A DNA stretch of 64,000 nt from assembly GCF_001680005.1 (NCBI RefSeq), contig NC_033567.1, positions 2,046,001 through 2,110,000 of the forward strand. The letters run 5' to 3'. The stretch is from Plasmodium coatneyi (Eukaryota; Apicomplexa; Aconoidasida; Haemosporida; Plasmodiidae). A program made the translations under genes and the position numbers. Under the pieces are notes generated by a model. The model did no database searches, had not been told where the DNA came from, and worked only from the letters and a program-made list of their open reading frames with translations. This document shows positions 1 through 11,596 of this stretch, piece by piece; positions within the stretch are counted from its first letter, which is position 1; each line of letters begins with the position of its first letter.

Positions 1-421
1 GTTAATTGTGGGAATGTTTCAGGTTTTCGATTTTGTGAGTAGATACCCTCCAAATTTGAGTCATATGAAAATTTTCAAATGCTTCAGCTTTTCCCTTAAC
101 AAGTTACTCGTCCTGAACTTCCTTCGTCTTCTCTTTATTCCTTGGTTTATTATGAACGCTGCTTGTGACCTCTCCATCTTTACCAACATTGTTCAGCAGT
201 GCATTTGTATGGCCATGCTTGCCTTCACCAATGGATGGTTCAATACAGTCCCCTTTTTGGTCTTCGTCCAGGAGCTTAAAAAGGCCAAGAAGAAGAAAGA
301 CATTGAAACCATTTCAACCTTCCTCGTTGTTGCTATGTTTGTTGGTTTGTTTATGGGAATCTGGACCACCTACATTTATGACTACTTCCCCATTGTTATC
401 AAGAGACCCGTTGTACCTTAA
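1..421 (+). CDS. ENT1: Equilibrative nucleoside transporter, C-terminal part (ENT1-like), 5' end outside window
   Basis: The frame is open from base 2 to the stop at 419-421, so only about the last 139 residues are present and the start lies to the left. The peptide is hydrophobic, with at least three membrane segments (around FLRLLFIPWFIMNA, ICMAMLAFTNGWFNTVPF and VAMFVGLFMGIWTTYIY) separated by a lysine-rich loop. The helix containing FTNGW and the layout of the last helices fit the C-terminus of Plasmodium ENT1 (NT1), the plasma-membrane purine nucleoside/nucleobase importer. That carrier is needed because the parasite cannot make purines de novo. Position beside topoisomerase III and the P47/P48-45 pair also fits. 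The gene is convergent with TOP3. Another ENT paralogue cannot be excluded from the C-terminus alone. Confidence 0.75.
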   Translation, partial: LIVGMFQVFDFVSRYPPNLSHMKIFKCFSFSLNKLLVLNFLRLLFIPWFIMNAACDLSIFTNIVQQCICMAMLAFTNGWFNTVPFLVFVQELKKAKKKKDIETISTFLVVAMFVGLFMGIWTTYIYDYFPIVIKRPVVP

Positions 422-1422
422 GTGCGAAGCAATTTTCAAAGCGTCACTCGTGTGGAAAACAGGTAAATCGGAAACTGTTCCCACAACATCTCACGTTGTG
501 CAAAAATGCACCTATACCATACTGTCGCCCAACACTCTGCTTGTGATAATTAAATGAATTAACACTGACATATATGTTTAAATTTATACGCCGCGTGCAT
601 CCTTCATATGACACATGTATAAATCAGTGTAGGAATGTGCACCCTTTTATGACCCTCTTTTAACATTTTTTTTTTTTTTCTATGCCTGTGTGCATATACG
701 CTTCCAAGCCGTAATTAAAAAAGCAACCTTCATATGTTGCACATCTATAGGAAATTGCAGTACCGTTGAAACTAACGTGTTTTTTTTTTTTTTTTTTTAA
801 ATTATTGTTTTAAGAAAGATTTATACCGCTTCAGTAAACATCCCTTTGTCTTATAAATGAAAAAAAAGAAACTTCACCACTAACAATGTTTGCACGTATG
901 GTTAGACCTGCCCACCACCGCGGAAACCTGTCCTGGGAAAGTCCTAGCGCTTTATGCTCCTTCCACATGCGTTGCTTCAAATGCCTACTGTGCATAGGGC
1001 CTCGTGGCGCGAGCGAATTGACGGAAAGGGTTGGCACTAGACCGTGACCCCTGAGACGAAAAATGACACAGCAACAGAATAATCGAACGCGGAAATGCTT
1101 CGTTATGTGTGCATACCCAGAGTTTCTAAGTGTGTAAAGTTGATAGATGCAAAATGTATGCGCATAATCGCACAGCGATGCTAATTGTAGGTCATTAAAA
1201 AAAGAAAAAAAGCAAATTGTATGACCCTAGTGGATGGATAAGTTTTCTCCCCCTTTCGGAACGAAGAAAGCTTAGCGAGGTACACCTGCACAGGTGTATT
1301 ATCCACTTCGAAAAAAACAGAAACAAAACGGAAAAAAACGAAAACAAAGGAAAAAGGGCGCCCCTTCCCAACACCAGAGGTTGCTCCTTAAAAGAGGCTT
1401 AAAAAAGGGGAAAAAAACAAAA
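422..1422. other. Convergent intergenic spacer between ENT1 and TOP3
   Basis: About 1 kb without a credible gene. It holds long T runs (around 667-680 and 780-798), an A-rich stretch near 1198-1215 and only short shadow ORFs. The 3' UTRs and poly(A) sites of both flanking genes must lie here. No RNA gene was recognised. Confidence 0.7.
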
Positions 1423-3393
1423 TTAGCAGTGCCCCACTCCTGCGGCACTATGTAAGTAATACTTAATCTGCTCGTCGAGGAGATCTATCCGGTTGAACAT
1501 CTCCTGATAAATATACTTCATTATGTCTATGTAGTTGCGTATCGTTTCGTCCTTATCCTTGGTACCAGACGCAACTAAAGTCATATCCTTTTCCATTTTT
1601 GCACGAAGCGAAGGATCCGTCAGGTCAATCCCGATGTCCTTAAATTTCTTATACGACAACACAAGAGCGATCCCCAAGTTGGTCGGAATGAACAAATTTT
1701 TACTATTCTTAAAGACGTAATTTCTTTTCTGGATATTTTCTATATGTTCATGCATAGTCGCATCTGTCCCTATTCCGTACTTATCCATGAGGGACAGTAA
1801 GTCAGATTCGGACAGGTATTTCGGAGGCTGTGTGATTCCTTCCTCCACTAACAAGCTATACGGATGGAACTCTTGGTTCACTTCAAAAGGCGGAATAATT
1901 TTATCATTCCATTTTTCGTATATATAAATTTCTAGGTAATTTTTTTTTACAATTTTTAATCCTTTACAAAAGAATTCCTCCCTCCCAATCGTGGCAACCA
2001 CTTTGCTGTTAAATCCAATTGCATCCTCACTACATACAGCTAAGAAATGTCTACAGATAAATTCATAAATGATCCATTCTTTCTCTTCTACCCCATCTGT
2101 CTTGTGCATATTTTTAACAGGATGTATAGGTGGGTGTGCTTTATCATTTAGCTTCCCTTTTCTGGGCTCTTTAAAATTGTTCCCTTGACATAATTTATTG
2201 GCATAGGATCCGAAAACCTTATTTTTTTTCAGCTCCGATACAATGCTTCGTAAATTCATACTGCTGGGGAAGAAATTCGTTTCTGTCCTGGGGTAGCTAA
2301 TGAACCCTTTATTATACAACTTTTCCGCAATATTCATGCACTGCTTGGAGGATATATGAAAATGCTTGGACACCAACTTGGTCATTTGGAGGGTGTTCAG
2401 TGGAAGGGGGCGGTACTTCTTCACTTCGTTCTGGTATATATTTGTTATCCTGCATAGAGGGTTCTTTAGCAGCTCCTCATAAATTAGCACCACAGCCAGG
2501 TGATCATACAACCTCAACCTGGACCACATAAAATCGGCGATCGTGTTTTGATTCGTGCCTTCCTTTTTTCCCTTTTTTTTTTTTTTCTTCTTCCATTTTC
2601 TTTTCCCACCCAATGAGGTACTCCCTTCTGATTCATCACCTGATTTGCCTTCCCCCCCTTCGCACAAGTACTGCATCTTGATCGACCAGTAGTACTCATT
2701 TACGAAATTTTTTATGTCCATATATCTATTTACGACAAATCCCAGAGTGGGGAACTGGCAGGGGCCATAACTAATAATGCTTGTCCGTGTCTGAATTAAG
2801 TGGACATACCTAATGGTGAGGAACCTAGTAAAAATAGAACCCATCCTTAGATCAATTTCTCTGCGTACATCTACACTGTGAGCTAAATTCCTATTGGGGT
2901 ATTTCAAATTGTTAATGGCATGAATAATGTCCCTCTCTGTTACAGCTGAAAATTGTGCCCGCTTAATTCTTATATCTCTGTTCATAACAAAACACGTGTT
3001 TATCACTTCAAAGCAGATATGCTCTCCTTCTCTATCACAATCCAGCCATAAAATTAACACGTTGCAAAACTTAGAATATCTTTTTAAATTATTTTCTATT
3101 GTCTTCTTATCATTTTCAACGTAAATAGTAATTTCTGCGTCGAACAGGACCTGTGGGTCTGTGTTTACCCAGTTTCGATATTTGTCATCAAACTTCTGCT
3201 CCGTTAAATGCCCAGTCACGGAGGTCACATACATAGACCATGTTTCGTGCTCCCTCTGGTAGTTGAAGGTAAACACTGGATTATATTTGCTGCAACTTTT
3301 TTTTTTTTCCATTTTCCCCCTGCTCAAAATGTTAGCGATTGCAGACGCAACCGATGGCTTCTCTGCGACGTTCAAGACATTTATTGGAGCCAT
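1423..3393 (-). CDS. TOP3: DNA topoisomerase III (type IA), single exon, 656 aa
   Basis: Type IA topoisomerase III passes single strands through a transient 5'-phosphotyrosine break and, with a RecQ helicase and RMI1, dissolves recombination intermediates in the nucleus. Visible signatures are the N-terminal TOPRIM start (NVAEKPSVA, residues 8-16), the acidic TOPRIM motif DCDREGE at 118-124, and the active-site motif GFISYPRTET with the nucleophile at about Tyr367. The C-terminal GIGTDATMHEHI segment is typical of the family. A lysine-rich insertion (about 264-278), encoded by an A-rich tract, interrupts the protein between conserved blocks and is probably a surface loop. The ATG at 3393-3391 directly precedes the conserved N-terminus. 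The protein is short for eukaryotic TOP3 because it lacks an extended zinc-finger/GRF tail. It diverges from WDR92 across a 1.26 kb promoter region. Confidence 0.95.
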   Translation of the reverse strand: MAPINVLNVAEKPSVASAIANILSRGKMEKKKSCSKYNPVFTFNYQREHETWSMYVTSVTGHLTEQKFDDKYRNWVNTDPQVLFDAEITIYVENDKKTIENNLKRYSKFCNVLILWLDCDREGEHICFEVINTCFVMNRDIRIKRAQFSAVTERDIIHAINNLKYPNRNLAHSVDVRREIDLRMGSIFTRFLTIRYVHLIQTRTSIISYGPCQFPTLGFVVNRYMDIKNFVNEYYWSIKMQYLCEGGEGKSGDESEGSTSLGGKRKWKKKKKKKGKKEGTNQNTIADFMWSRLRLYDHLAVVLIYEELLKNPLCRITNIYQNEVKKYRPLPLNTLQMTKLVSKHFHISSKQCMNIAEKLYNKGFISYPRTETNFFPSSMNLRSIVSELKKNKVFGSYANKLCQGNNFKEPRKGKLNDKAHPPIHPVKNMHKTDGVEEKEWIIYEFICRHFLAVCSEDAIGFNSKVVATIGREEFFCKGLKIVKKNYLEIYIYEKWNDKIIPPFEVNQEFHPYSLLVEEGITQPPKYLSESDLLSLMDKYGIGTDATMHEHIENIQKRNYVFKNSKNLFIPTNLGIALVLSYKKFKDIGIDLTDPSLRAKMEKDMTLVASGTKDKDETIRNYIDIMKYIYQEMFNRIDLLDEQIKYYLHSAAGVGHC

Positions 3394-4652
3394 AAAGCTT
3401 GCGGAGCAAAGCGAACCTGGGGCGAAAAAAAGGACTGACTGAAATGTAACAGCTGATATTCCCCCCCTTGGTCATCGTGGACGGGTGGTCTACCACTTCG
3501 CAGCGCACAACTCAAGCGCAATGGGTATGTTGAATCGCATAGCGATGGCATAGCGTACCGTGTTTCCTTTTTTTTTTTTTTTTTTTACACCTCCGTATAT
3601 TTTACACATTTTCTCATTCAATCCACATTGTAACCTTTTTTTTTTCTCTTTAGATTGAGGAGTCACGCGACAGTTCTGAGGCATGCCTTCGATCTTTATT
3701 CGTCAGAGGAGGCGCAGCTTTTTTTTTTTTTTTTTTTCCTTCACACACTTGGGGGATGTATATATACGAATTGGGTAGAGTAGGCGACGATAAAAGTCAC
3801 TGCCCCTTTACGCAAATAGGAACCCGTAATGCCCCCTCCATTTATTATCAACTTAAGGAAATTCCAAAAGAAGTTGCAAAACAAAGAAAAAAAAAAAAAG
3901 GGTTTAATTTATTTCACTGTTCATAGGAGAAGAAGCGGTATTTTCCTATGACCGATCAGCTAAAGGGAAGGCACACCACTTCCACAGGGGGATATCTCGC
4001 CATGGGCAAGTTACACAAGCATAATGTGATGTGGACGCATTCAATATAGAAATTAAAAAAACAAAAGAAAAATCGAATTTTCAATCGGTTAGCTTAAACA
4101 TGACGGCTTTTTTCTTTTTTTCTTCCTCCCCTCCCCACACGTACCATTGTCCACCATGCCATTTTTATCTTCCCCCCACTATCGGCTTTTATCAACACGA
4201 AAGGGAAAACCAACGGGGTGATCACACCTCAGCAAGGGTGCCATAAAGGTAAAATCACATGTGTATATGGCACCCCATATTGATTAAGGAGAAAAAAAAA
4301 AAAAAAAAACACACATGGACACGTGTAGAAATGGCTACTTCAACAGGGACAAAACTATTCAGCCATTTTTACAGCGGGGGGGATGGGAACATCCACCATT
4401 ACAGTATCCCTGCGTTGAACAAAAAGGAAAAAAAAAAAAAAAAAAACCTCAAAGAGAAACAAAACTCTCATGCATTCTTGTTAGAACATACTTGTGTGTC
4501 CCCATGAATTGGAAAAAAAAAATGCACACCTATATATACCCATGTATATATACACCGAAACGACAAAGTAACGAAGCAGAAAAATCACCTTTCTGCGGAA
4601 ACAACAAACATCTTTAACCCCACCCCCCACATATTTCCACCACGCACACCCA
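3394..4652. promoter_or_regulatory. Divergent promoter region between TOP3 and WDR92
   Basis: Head-to-head spacer of about 1.26 kb that must hold both promoters and 5' UTRs. It contains poly(dT) tracts (3569-3586, 3720-3737) and poly(dA) tracts (3888-3899, 4291-4309, 4428-4446), common in Plasmodium promoters. No specific binding site can be assigned by eye. Confidence 0.55.
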
Positions 4653-6858
4653 ATGAATGCTCAAAATAAACCTCAAATCATTGAACACATAAACCACCCC
4701 CTCGATGACACCGTCTACGATGTGAAATGGGTACACGACAAGTCCGACATTCTCGCTGTCGGGGAAAAACTAAATAAAAAGGGGTACATAAATGTGTATA
4801 ATCTGAACAAGGGAAAGTTCACCTGCATTTCTAACCACGAAACGGACACAGGGATAAAGAGCATTAGCCCCTTTTTCTCCTACTCCGGGGGGTACACCAT
4901 TGCCTGCGGTAAGAAGTGAGCAACGGGAAGGTTTGGACTAGTGTGCTATGGGTACTTCCACTCGTGCGTGCACCTCCCCATGCGCGCTTCTCCTCCTGGG
5001 TGTGCCTTCCCATCTGTGTTACCACCACCCCACGTAACTCAACTCCGTCAGGTACGTTCGACGGAAAAATACTTCTTTACGATATTAATCGAATGTCCAC
5101 CCCGTACTACACCATACATAAGCACACAAAACTCATAAACAAAGTAGAGTGTAAAAACTACAAAAACAATAATTTAGTTGTCAGTGCGAGTAGGGATGGG
5201 TCTGTCAAAATATTCGACATAAGAACGGATAATGAAGTGAGTTATCTGAGGGGGAAAAAAGGGGCCACGTTTCATTTTGTGGCTCTTTGTTCATTGCTCC
5301 TTTAGGATGGTTGCATACAGCATGTCGCATAACGCTTACCCCCAAGTCCACGCTGCACCATCATTTGTGAAAAATCGTTATGTATTACCTGCCCCCCTTC
5401 CCAAGGTTGTTAGTTTAGAACCACCCAAAGACTCGGCTTACATCCCCGACTGTTGGTGTGTCGCTACAGGTGAGAGATACTCGCTAATTATGTTCAACAA
5501 GGGCACATCAATTCGTGTTAAAGTATAGGCAAACTCTACCACAGGAATGTGCCTTCTTAAATGGGCTAAAGGTTCCCATTTTATGAGCCCTCCTCTATCT
5601 CTTTCCCACCCCCTGAACAGGAAACAACTACATACAAGTAAAATCTCCCTCTGGAGGAGGCGAAGAAAATCTGAATTTATGTGCAGGATATGACAATGGG
5701 GACATCAAATTTTTCGACTTAAAAATGATGACAGTGGAACATGAAGTGCGTAACAGAGGGGCGAGCATTTTTTTCCCGCCCTCATCATACACACGCACAC
5801 ATATATAAATATGTAAATAAACGGGTGTATCTTACCTCCGAATGGGTTCCCTTATTTTAGGCAATAGTTTATAGCACCACATGTTTAGTGCATGTCTTTG
5901 CTCATGCGATGTAGGTACTCCCCACCAGTACCTAGTATATCCATTTTTTTTTTTTTTTTTTTGGAATAATCTCTTTTTCTCTTACCTCTCCCGCAAGGTC
6001 AACGTCAATAATGGCGTTTGCGCAGTGAGCTACGACAGGAAAGACACAAAAAAGAACAAGTTAATTTGCTCCACCTTGGAGGGAAATATTTACATCTTCA
6101 ACATGGATGTGTACAGCGAAGATTTGGGATATGCCTACAGCAAGGACCAGATTGTTTCAGGTTCGTTTTGTTGCGTAAAACGTGTGGCTACCACTGAAAC
6201 GCAGCAGCACGTATACATGGCATCACATGTATAGCCAATAGACCAATCGAATGGACAGTCAATGCTCTCTTCTAGAGGAGTCAATTTAACGAATGACCGA
6301 CCCTCTTAACCCAGCGCATCATAGTAAAAACCCAGCTGTTCAAAAAATGATTCATGCATATGCTTTTCCCTTTAAAGGAACATGTTGGGGAACCCCCTTT
6401 CTGCCGCAAAATCGGGACATTTTTGCTTCCTTGGGAGGTGACGGAAATGTTAAAAGAGGAAGGATGCAGTGAATGAACGGCCAAAATTGTGTCAAAGGAA
6501 AACGCCAAGGGGCCATGAGAATGTGCATTGCTGAGAGGGCACACCGTGCGTCCAGTAAACATATATTCACGCGAACACACATGTAAACACACGTGTAAGC
6601 ACACGTGTGCATTCCCTACCCCCTCCGCAGCTTGTCCTATACAAATATGCGAACCCTGAGAAAAATTACATCTTCGACGAAACCAAGGGGTGCAAAAGGG
6701 GCGTTGTGGGCGAACTCGAAAAATTAAATTCCCTCAAAGTGTCCACTCAACCCATAATTTCTTTCGACTGGAACATCAACAAGTTGGGACTCTGCGCCTT
6801 CGCGTCGTTGGATCAAACAATTAGGGTTTACATAATAACGAAGCTAAATTTGTGTTAA
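4653..6858 (+). CDS. DNAAF10: WD40-repeat protein WDR92/DNAAF10 orthologue (Monad), seven exons, 363 aa
   Basis: Exons rebuilt from GT-AG sites and phase: 4653-4908, 5052-5236, 5406-5469, 5621-5745, 5998-6160, 6378-6448 and 6631-6858. They total 1092 nt with no internal stop, giving 363 aa against about 357 for human WDR92. Diagnostic stretches are KPQIIEHI at the N-terminus, SRDGSVKIFDIR, DCWCVATG, LCAGYDNGDIKFFDL, NNGVCAVSYDRKD, PQNRDIF and, at the C-terminus, STQPIISFDW and LDQTIRVYIITKLN. WDR92 works with the R2TP/prefoldin-like co-chaperone to pre-assemble axonemal dynein arms. In Plasmodium the only axoneme is in the male gamete, so a sexual-stage role is inferred. The least certain boundary is the acceptor before exon 3; 5405/5406 keeps phase 0, whereas one at 5305 gives a stop. 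Confidence 0.9.
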
Positions 6859-7211
6859 TTTTGCAGCGCAATTGAAAATTAAGGGGAGAAAAAAAGGAAA
6901 AATTAAAAAAAAGAGAAAGGGAAAAGAAGAACGAAAAGGGGGAAGAAAAAAAATAGTTAACAAAATTGTTCAAAGTGGGGGGGATAAATGGAGACATTCA
7001 AAAATTTACGGATGGGGAGCGAGGCTCACGCATTTTCCTTATTGGGACCATGTGGATCACTCGGATCATTTTGACGAATTCGCCGAGCTAACCAACATGG
7101 TCGCTTTTATGCCATTGATGAAGGAGTTAATTTTAACGTATGAGGTAACGCATATGTGGAGCGCTGAGAGCGAGACACCTGACTACGCCCCACACACCTT
7201 ACATGCGTGTC

Positions 7212-7862
7212 TTACATTTTAAAAAAATATTCAGTAATCTTTTTCTGATTGAATTTTTCGTCATTTAAACTGAGGATATGAAAACGCAAATTCAACAAAT
7301 TGTCGTAGAGGACTTCATGTTTTATACTTTCATTGAGGCAGCTGTAATTTATAAAATTTAAAAGCACATCGATACTGTTGATTAGCACATTTTTGTTAAA
7401 GTGGACGCTGTTGCAGTTGTCGGGCACGTTCAGGGAGGGGTGATCCTTACTGCCTTCCGCCTGTGCGTCAAATAAGTTTTGATGCACACCCAGGTGGGTC
7501 GTCCCCAGATTGTTTACACATATCGCGCCGCCGCACTGCTGATTTGCACCCACCTGACCGGCGCATATATCGTTGCTCTTAATCTCATTGCCAGCCACCC
7601 CGGGGAAACCAACGTTGTTTATACTAAACTCGTTCACGTAATTAGATAAGAAGTTGGCGTCGTAGTTGGGCGTGTCCTCAAAGAGCTTCCTCTTTTTCTT
7701 TTCATTCTCCTCGAACATGACTGTCGCACTTCTATTCATTCGTTGGACTCGCGTGACGCTTTGACGCAATCGATTTTGGTGCAATATATTTGGCGTAATC
7801 AATTTGGGCTCTCTTCTCGCGCAGACGTTCCCTTTAACCCAATGGGCCGTATGTCTCCTCAT
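7212..7862 (-). CDS. Conserved-looking protein of unknown function, 216 aa
   Basis: I do not recognise this protein. It is one long open frame, convergent with WDR92 (353 bp apart), in a region where shadow ORFs are much shorter. The basic N-terminus (residues 1-45, rich in Arg and Asn) is followed by a KKKRK cluster that could be a nuclear signal. A low-complexity middle then leads to a C-terminal helical, Leu/Asn-rich part (about 155-216: VLLNFINYSCLNESIKHEV and beyond) that looks most constrained. No signal peptide or membrane segment is evident. The start may be the ATG at 7862 or an internal ATG near residue 42 (MNRSATVMFEE). Synteny leads me to expect a small conserved Plasmodium protein here, but I cannot assign a role. 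Confidence 0.6.
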   Translation of the reverse strand: MRRHTAHWVKGNVCARREPKLITPNILHQNRLRQSVTRVQRMNRSATVMFEENEKKKRKLFEDTPNYDANFLSNYVNEFSINNVGFPGVAGNEIKSNDICAGQVGANQQCGGAICVNNLGTTHLGVHQNLFDAQAEGSKDHPSLNVPDNCNSVHFNKNVLINSIDVLLNFINYSCLNESIKHEVLYDNLLNLRFHILSLNDEKFNQKKITEYFFKM

Positions 7863-10234
7863 GCAGGAAAATAGGCCACCAAAAGTTTTTCTCCCAGATT
7901 CTTAACAATCGTTTGTTCACTCTCTCAGGGCTATTTCTCTTTGTGCATATTCATCCCAAATACACATGCTTGTCATGCGTATGTGCTGAGCCTCAATGTT
8001 TATTCACCTACCCTTTTCTTTTTTTTTTTGTGTAGCGGCTGAGAGTGGGGTAAGTAATATGTACCATGTCATGCGCAATATGTCTCGCGAGTCTTCCGTT
8101 TATTTATCGATTTATCTGTGCAGTTCACTTGATGTTTGAAAGTGGGTGATTATTTCCCAATTGGCCTATTTTTGTTTTCTATTTTTGTTTCACATTGTTA
8201 CATTTGCATTTCCTTATTTTTATCTTCATCCCATTCGTCATTGTTCTCACGTCTTCGTAATTGCGCTGCACCACTTTGCTTTTTCTCCGCACCTCGCTGT
8301 TTTTTTTTTTTTTTTTTTTTCCACACTTCTTCGCTATATCTTTGCTTAGCTTTACCATTTCTTCTGATTTATTTCATTAATGAACGATTCTGATGCTGTG
8401 CGTTGCCCCCTCAACTTGAATTGCCGTGTACATAACACATATAAGAACAATTTGCGTAAAACTATACCAACGTGAAGAGGACATGTGTACGAATGGGTGT
8501 GGAAGCATATACTCACGCGCAATGAGAATTAATCCTTCCTTTAAGAAGTTGACGCAAAAAGGGAAGTAGGAAAAAAACTGATCGTCATATTACTCCCACA
8601 CCACCAATATGTAACGTAAGAAGGTCAACTCATTTTTAACCGAAAAAATGGGGGAAGTGTATAGGGGGTTTAAATTGTTCCCTTTTAAAGGGAAGAAGAA
8701 ATAGACACTATTAAATAGGAAAAAAAGAAAAAAAAAGGAAATGGGGGAAAAACACCATCATGATTTAAAAAAGATAAACTTACGCATAAAGCGTTATCCA
8801 TCTCGAATATCAGGAGGGGGCGCACATTCTTTCCCCATTTTATGAGCGATCCAATTTGAACAGTAGCTCCTTGCGCAATGAACAATTTTAAGGAAAATTC
8901 CCAGGGGCAAAAAGGCAAAAGGGCAAAAATACACACAGAATCGATAGGCACACCCGTAACCGAACAGTTTAAGCGAGACCATTCATCCCGTGGTTATGCG
9001 GGAAGTCCGGCGACACATGAACGGGAGGTATTTTGTGCTGAAGGAACAAACCAGCATCACCGTTACCACGTTCCGTCTTCCCTACCCGTCATTGCACCTT
9101 TCCCATTTGGTGAACTCTTCAATTAGGTAATACCATTTTTGCGCAGTTGTGAAAACGGGCCCAGCAGTATAGCTTACCCCCCTTGTGGATATTCCCCCGT
9201 GAGGCAAAACAGGGACGCATTTGAAAAGGCATAGGGCACACCTCCCCCCCTGCACACACCTATGCAAATGGTATGTCGTACCTTTTATGGTGATTCCCGA
9301 GTGGAAAGGTTCATAACTCACGGGGGTGCTTCGTTCAGTTGGGAAGGACCCCCTATTTGAGTATATGTTCAGGTGAGGGAAAATGTCCTTCAAGATAAGA
9401 ATTTCCGAGTGAAAAAATCGGGAGGGCACACCTCACCGCGCAGGTTACTTCACAAACCGTGTATGCTCCTATGTATGTACACGTGAAAAAGGGGAGTCGC
9501 ATCCCCGCCAAAAGGGAAGCTTCTTTCCCAAAGGTGTTAACCTCGCAAATGTTGCGTGTGAAGGGCAACGTCACAGGGGATCCCCCACAAGCAGCCACCT
9601 TCTGCAGCGTCAGAGTGGATCAAATGCACAGGAAAATGAAAAAAAAAATACACACATATATATATTTGTATCTGTTCATAGTCGTTTGATCAGTGGAGCT
9701 AGGAAGCCCCGAACAGATGGGGGAAAAAAAAAAAAAAATTATGTACACACGTGAACACTTAGATCACCGCGAAAATGGCAGGACAGAAGAAAAAAAATGA
9801 AAAATACTCCCTTTTGCGAAGCGGTATATAAAATGAAGGGGGGAGCAAATTGCACCAACGGTGACGCACTCTATTGCTACGTTTTCAGGGATAATCGAAT
9901 TGGGTCGCGCGCACACACCTAAAGGGCTTTCTACATTTTCGCGTCCGCTGGGGAAGGCGAGCCACATTAGAAAAAGGCATTAAAAGGTTTCAGAGAAGTT
10001 GGAAGCATCGCCAAAGGTGGAAGAATTATAAACCCGTAAACCAGGCAGGATAAGCCAAACGGGGAGCAGTGGTTAACCCCAATACAGGGACATACAATCC
10101 CTGCGACGCAGGCAGACACGGCACCGCACACTCGTAGAAAGGGTTAACGGGAGCTCTAAGTTATTACCTATATATAGGACCACTAAAGGGGAATTGCACC
10201 CCGCACACACCCCACCACCACACACAGATACAGA
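7863..10234. other. Long spacer upstream of P47
   Basis: About 2.4 kb between divergent genes. It contains a T-rich segment (8125-8400, including an 18-20 T run near 8300), A-rich tracts (8700-8745, 9722-9738) and only short ORFs with no coding character on either strand. It probably holds the 5' UTR and promoter of P47 and of the minus-strand unknown gene. No RNA gene was recognised. Confidence 0.6.
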
Positions 10235-11596
10235 ATGAAGACGTTGACCCTGGTCACAGGAGCGACGGCCATCTACGCATTCCTACTGGAAAAAAAATGT
10301 CTAAGTGGCCACGTAATACTTCCGAAGGAACATATATGTGATTTTGCATTCAATCCACATAGTAGCATCAAACCGGTGTTGAAAGAAGGACTGAATGGAA
10401 GTGGACACGATGGAGGAGAAGTTTGGTGCACGGTGCATAACCCACATCTTACAGACTACGTAGCAATGATTTGTCCAAAAAAAGGAACAGGAGGAGCAGG
10501 AACAGGAGATTACGCAGAGTTGGAAGCCGTGCCAGCGAACTGTTTTACCAAACATTTATACTCCCCCTATGATGGACAAGAAAAGGAAAAGGATATGCAA
10601 CTCCTCGAATTAGATCAACAAACATTGTCGATAGGCAAAACATTTAGTGACTTTGAGTTGAAGATGTTGATCATCCCAGGGTATTATAAACACAACAAAA
10701 CCATATATTGTAGATGCGACAACAGGAAAACGAAAAAAGGTGGTCAGGAATCTGGTAATGTGGAAGAGGGAAAAGTGGGACTAGTAAAAATTGTCTTAAA
10801 CCAAAAAAACAAGAAACCACCCAGGGGAATCGATTTTACCGAAACGAATGAATTCGAACAGACAGAGTTCGTGCCAAATGGAAATGATAGAATAATTCAA
10901 GCCAAGGAAAATGATATTATTCATTTTAAATTTAAGCGCAATGTGCAAGAACCTCAAATAGAAGGATGTGAAAATATTATTAACATGAAGTATGGCATTC
11001 TACAACAGCACGTTTTACATCTTCGATTTCCTACGGTGTTTTTATCCACAGAAAGCTGTTTCATTACCATTAAAGAAAGTGCAAAACCGACGGTAAAAAT
11101 TATTATGAAGTTCCAAAAAACGGAAAGCATAGATGGGTGTGATTTTACCAAACCGGAAGGGAAGGGAGATTACCAAGATGGGTTTTCCTTAGCAGATATC
11201 GGATCGGGCACGGAGAAAATTTGTTCTGTACATATTGGACGGCAGAGGAAGGGGAAAATTGCTGCAGGTATTAAGTGCCCCTATAAATTAACCCCTACCT
11301 ATTGCTTTAGACACGTTCTATATGAAAAAAACATCAACGGTGAGAAAGCTTATCAACCGTTCTTGTTAACCGACGTCTTGGGAACGCTTGATGTGGAGTT
11401 CTACAGCAATGCAAAACAAGGTTCCTATATCATTGGACTGCCAACGAGTCCGCAAAAATATTCTGTTGTCCGATGCATTTGTGAGGATAATGGAAAGACG
11501 GGAATTATGGAACTAAAGATTGACTCTTCTTCCAGGTGGACTTTCCTCAGCGTCACCTTGATGCTTTTTATCATCGCTCTTCTGTACGCATGCTAG
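10235..11596 (+). CDS. P47: 6-cysteine protein P47, 453 aa
   Basis: Member of the s48/45 (6-cys) family on the surface of sexual stages. P47 marks the female gamete and, in P. falciparum, helps ookinetes escape mosquito complement-like immunity. The sequence shows a short hydrophobic N-terminus, three s48/45 domains and a C-terminal hydrophobic tail (WTFLSVTLMLFIIALLYAC) consistent with GPI attachment. Cysteines fall as six in domain 1 (35, 65, 80, 103, 159, 161), two in domain 2 (245, 275) and six in domain 3 (302, 330, 348, 357, 414, 416). The reduced second domain is the known P47 pattern and separates it from other 6-cys paralogues, as does its position on the same strand upstream of P48/45. 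The ATG directly precedes the signal-like sequence. One exon. Confidence 0.92.
   Translation: MKTLTLVTGATAIYAFLLEKKCLSGHVILPKEHICDFAFNPHSSIKPVLKEGLNGSGHDGGEVWCTVHNPHLTDYVAMICPKKGTGGAGTGDYAELEAVPANCFTKHLYSPYDGQEKEKDMQLLELDQQTLSIGKTFSDFELKMLIIPGYYKHNKTIYCRCDNRKTKKGGQESGNVEEGKVGLVKIVLNQKNKKPPRGIDFTETNEFEQTEFVPNGNDRIIQAKENDIIHFKFKRNVQEPQIEGCENIINMKYGILQQHVLHLRFPTVFLSTESCFITIKESAKPTVKIIMKFQKTESIDGCDFTKPEGKGDYQDGFSLADIGSGTEKICSVHIGRQRKGKIAAGIKCPYKLTPTYCFRHVLYEKNINGEKAYQPFLLTDVLGTLDVEFYSNAKQGSYIIGLPTSPQKYSVVRCICEDNGKTGIMELKIDSSSRWTFLSVTLMLFIIALLYAC

Noticed and set aside
5277..5405. WDR92 exon starting at the 5305 acceptor or ATG 5307
   Set aside because: From the phase-0 end of exon 2, the 5305 acceptor gives TAA after eight codons; the 5405 acceptor keeps the frame and aligns with WDR92.
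10235..11596. P12, P38 or P41 instead of P47
   Set aside because: Domain 2 has only two cysteines and the gene is the same-strand upstream partner of P48/45, both as in P47.
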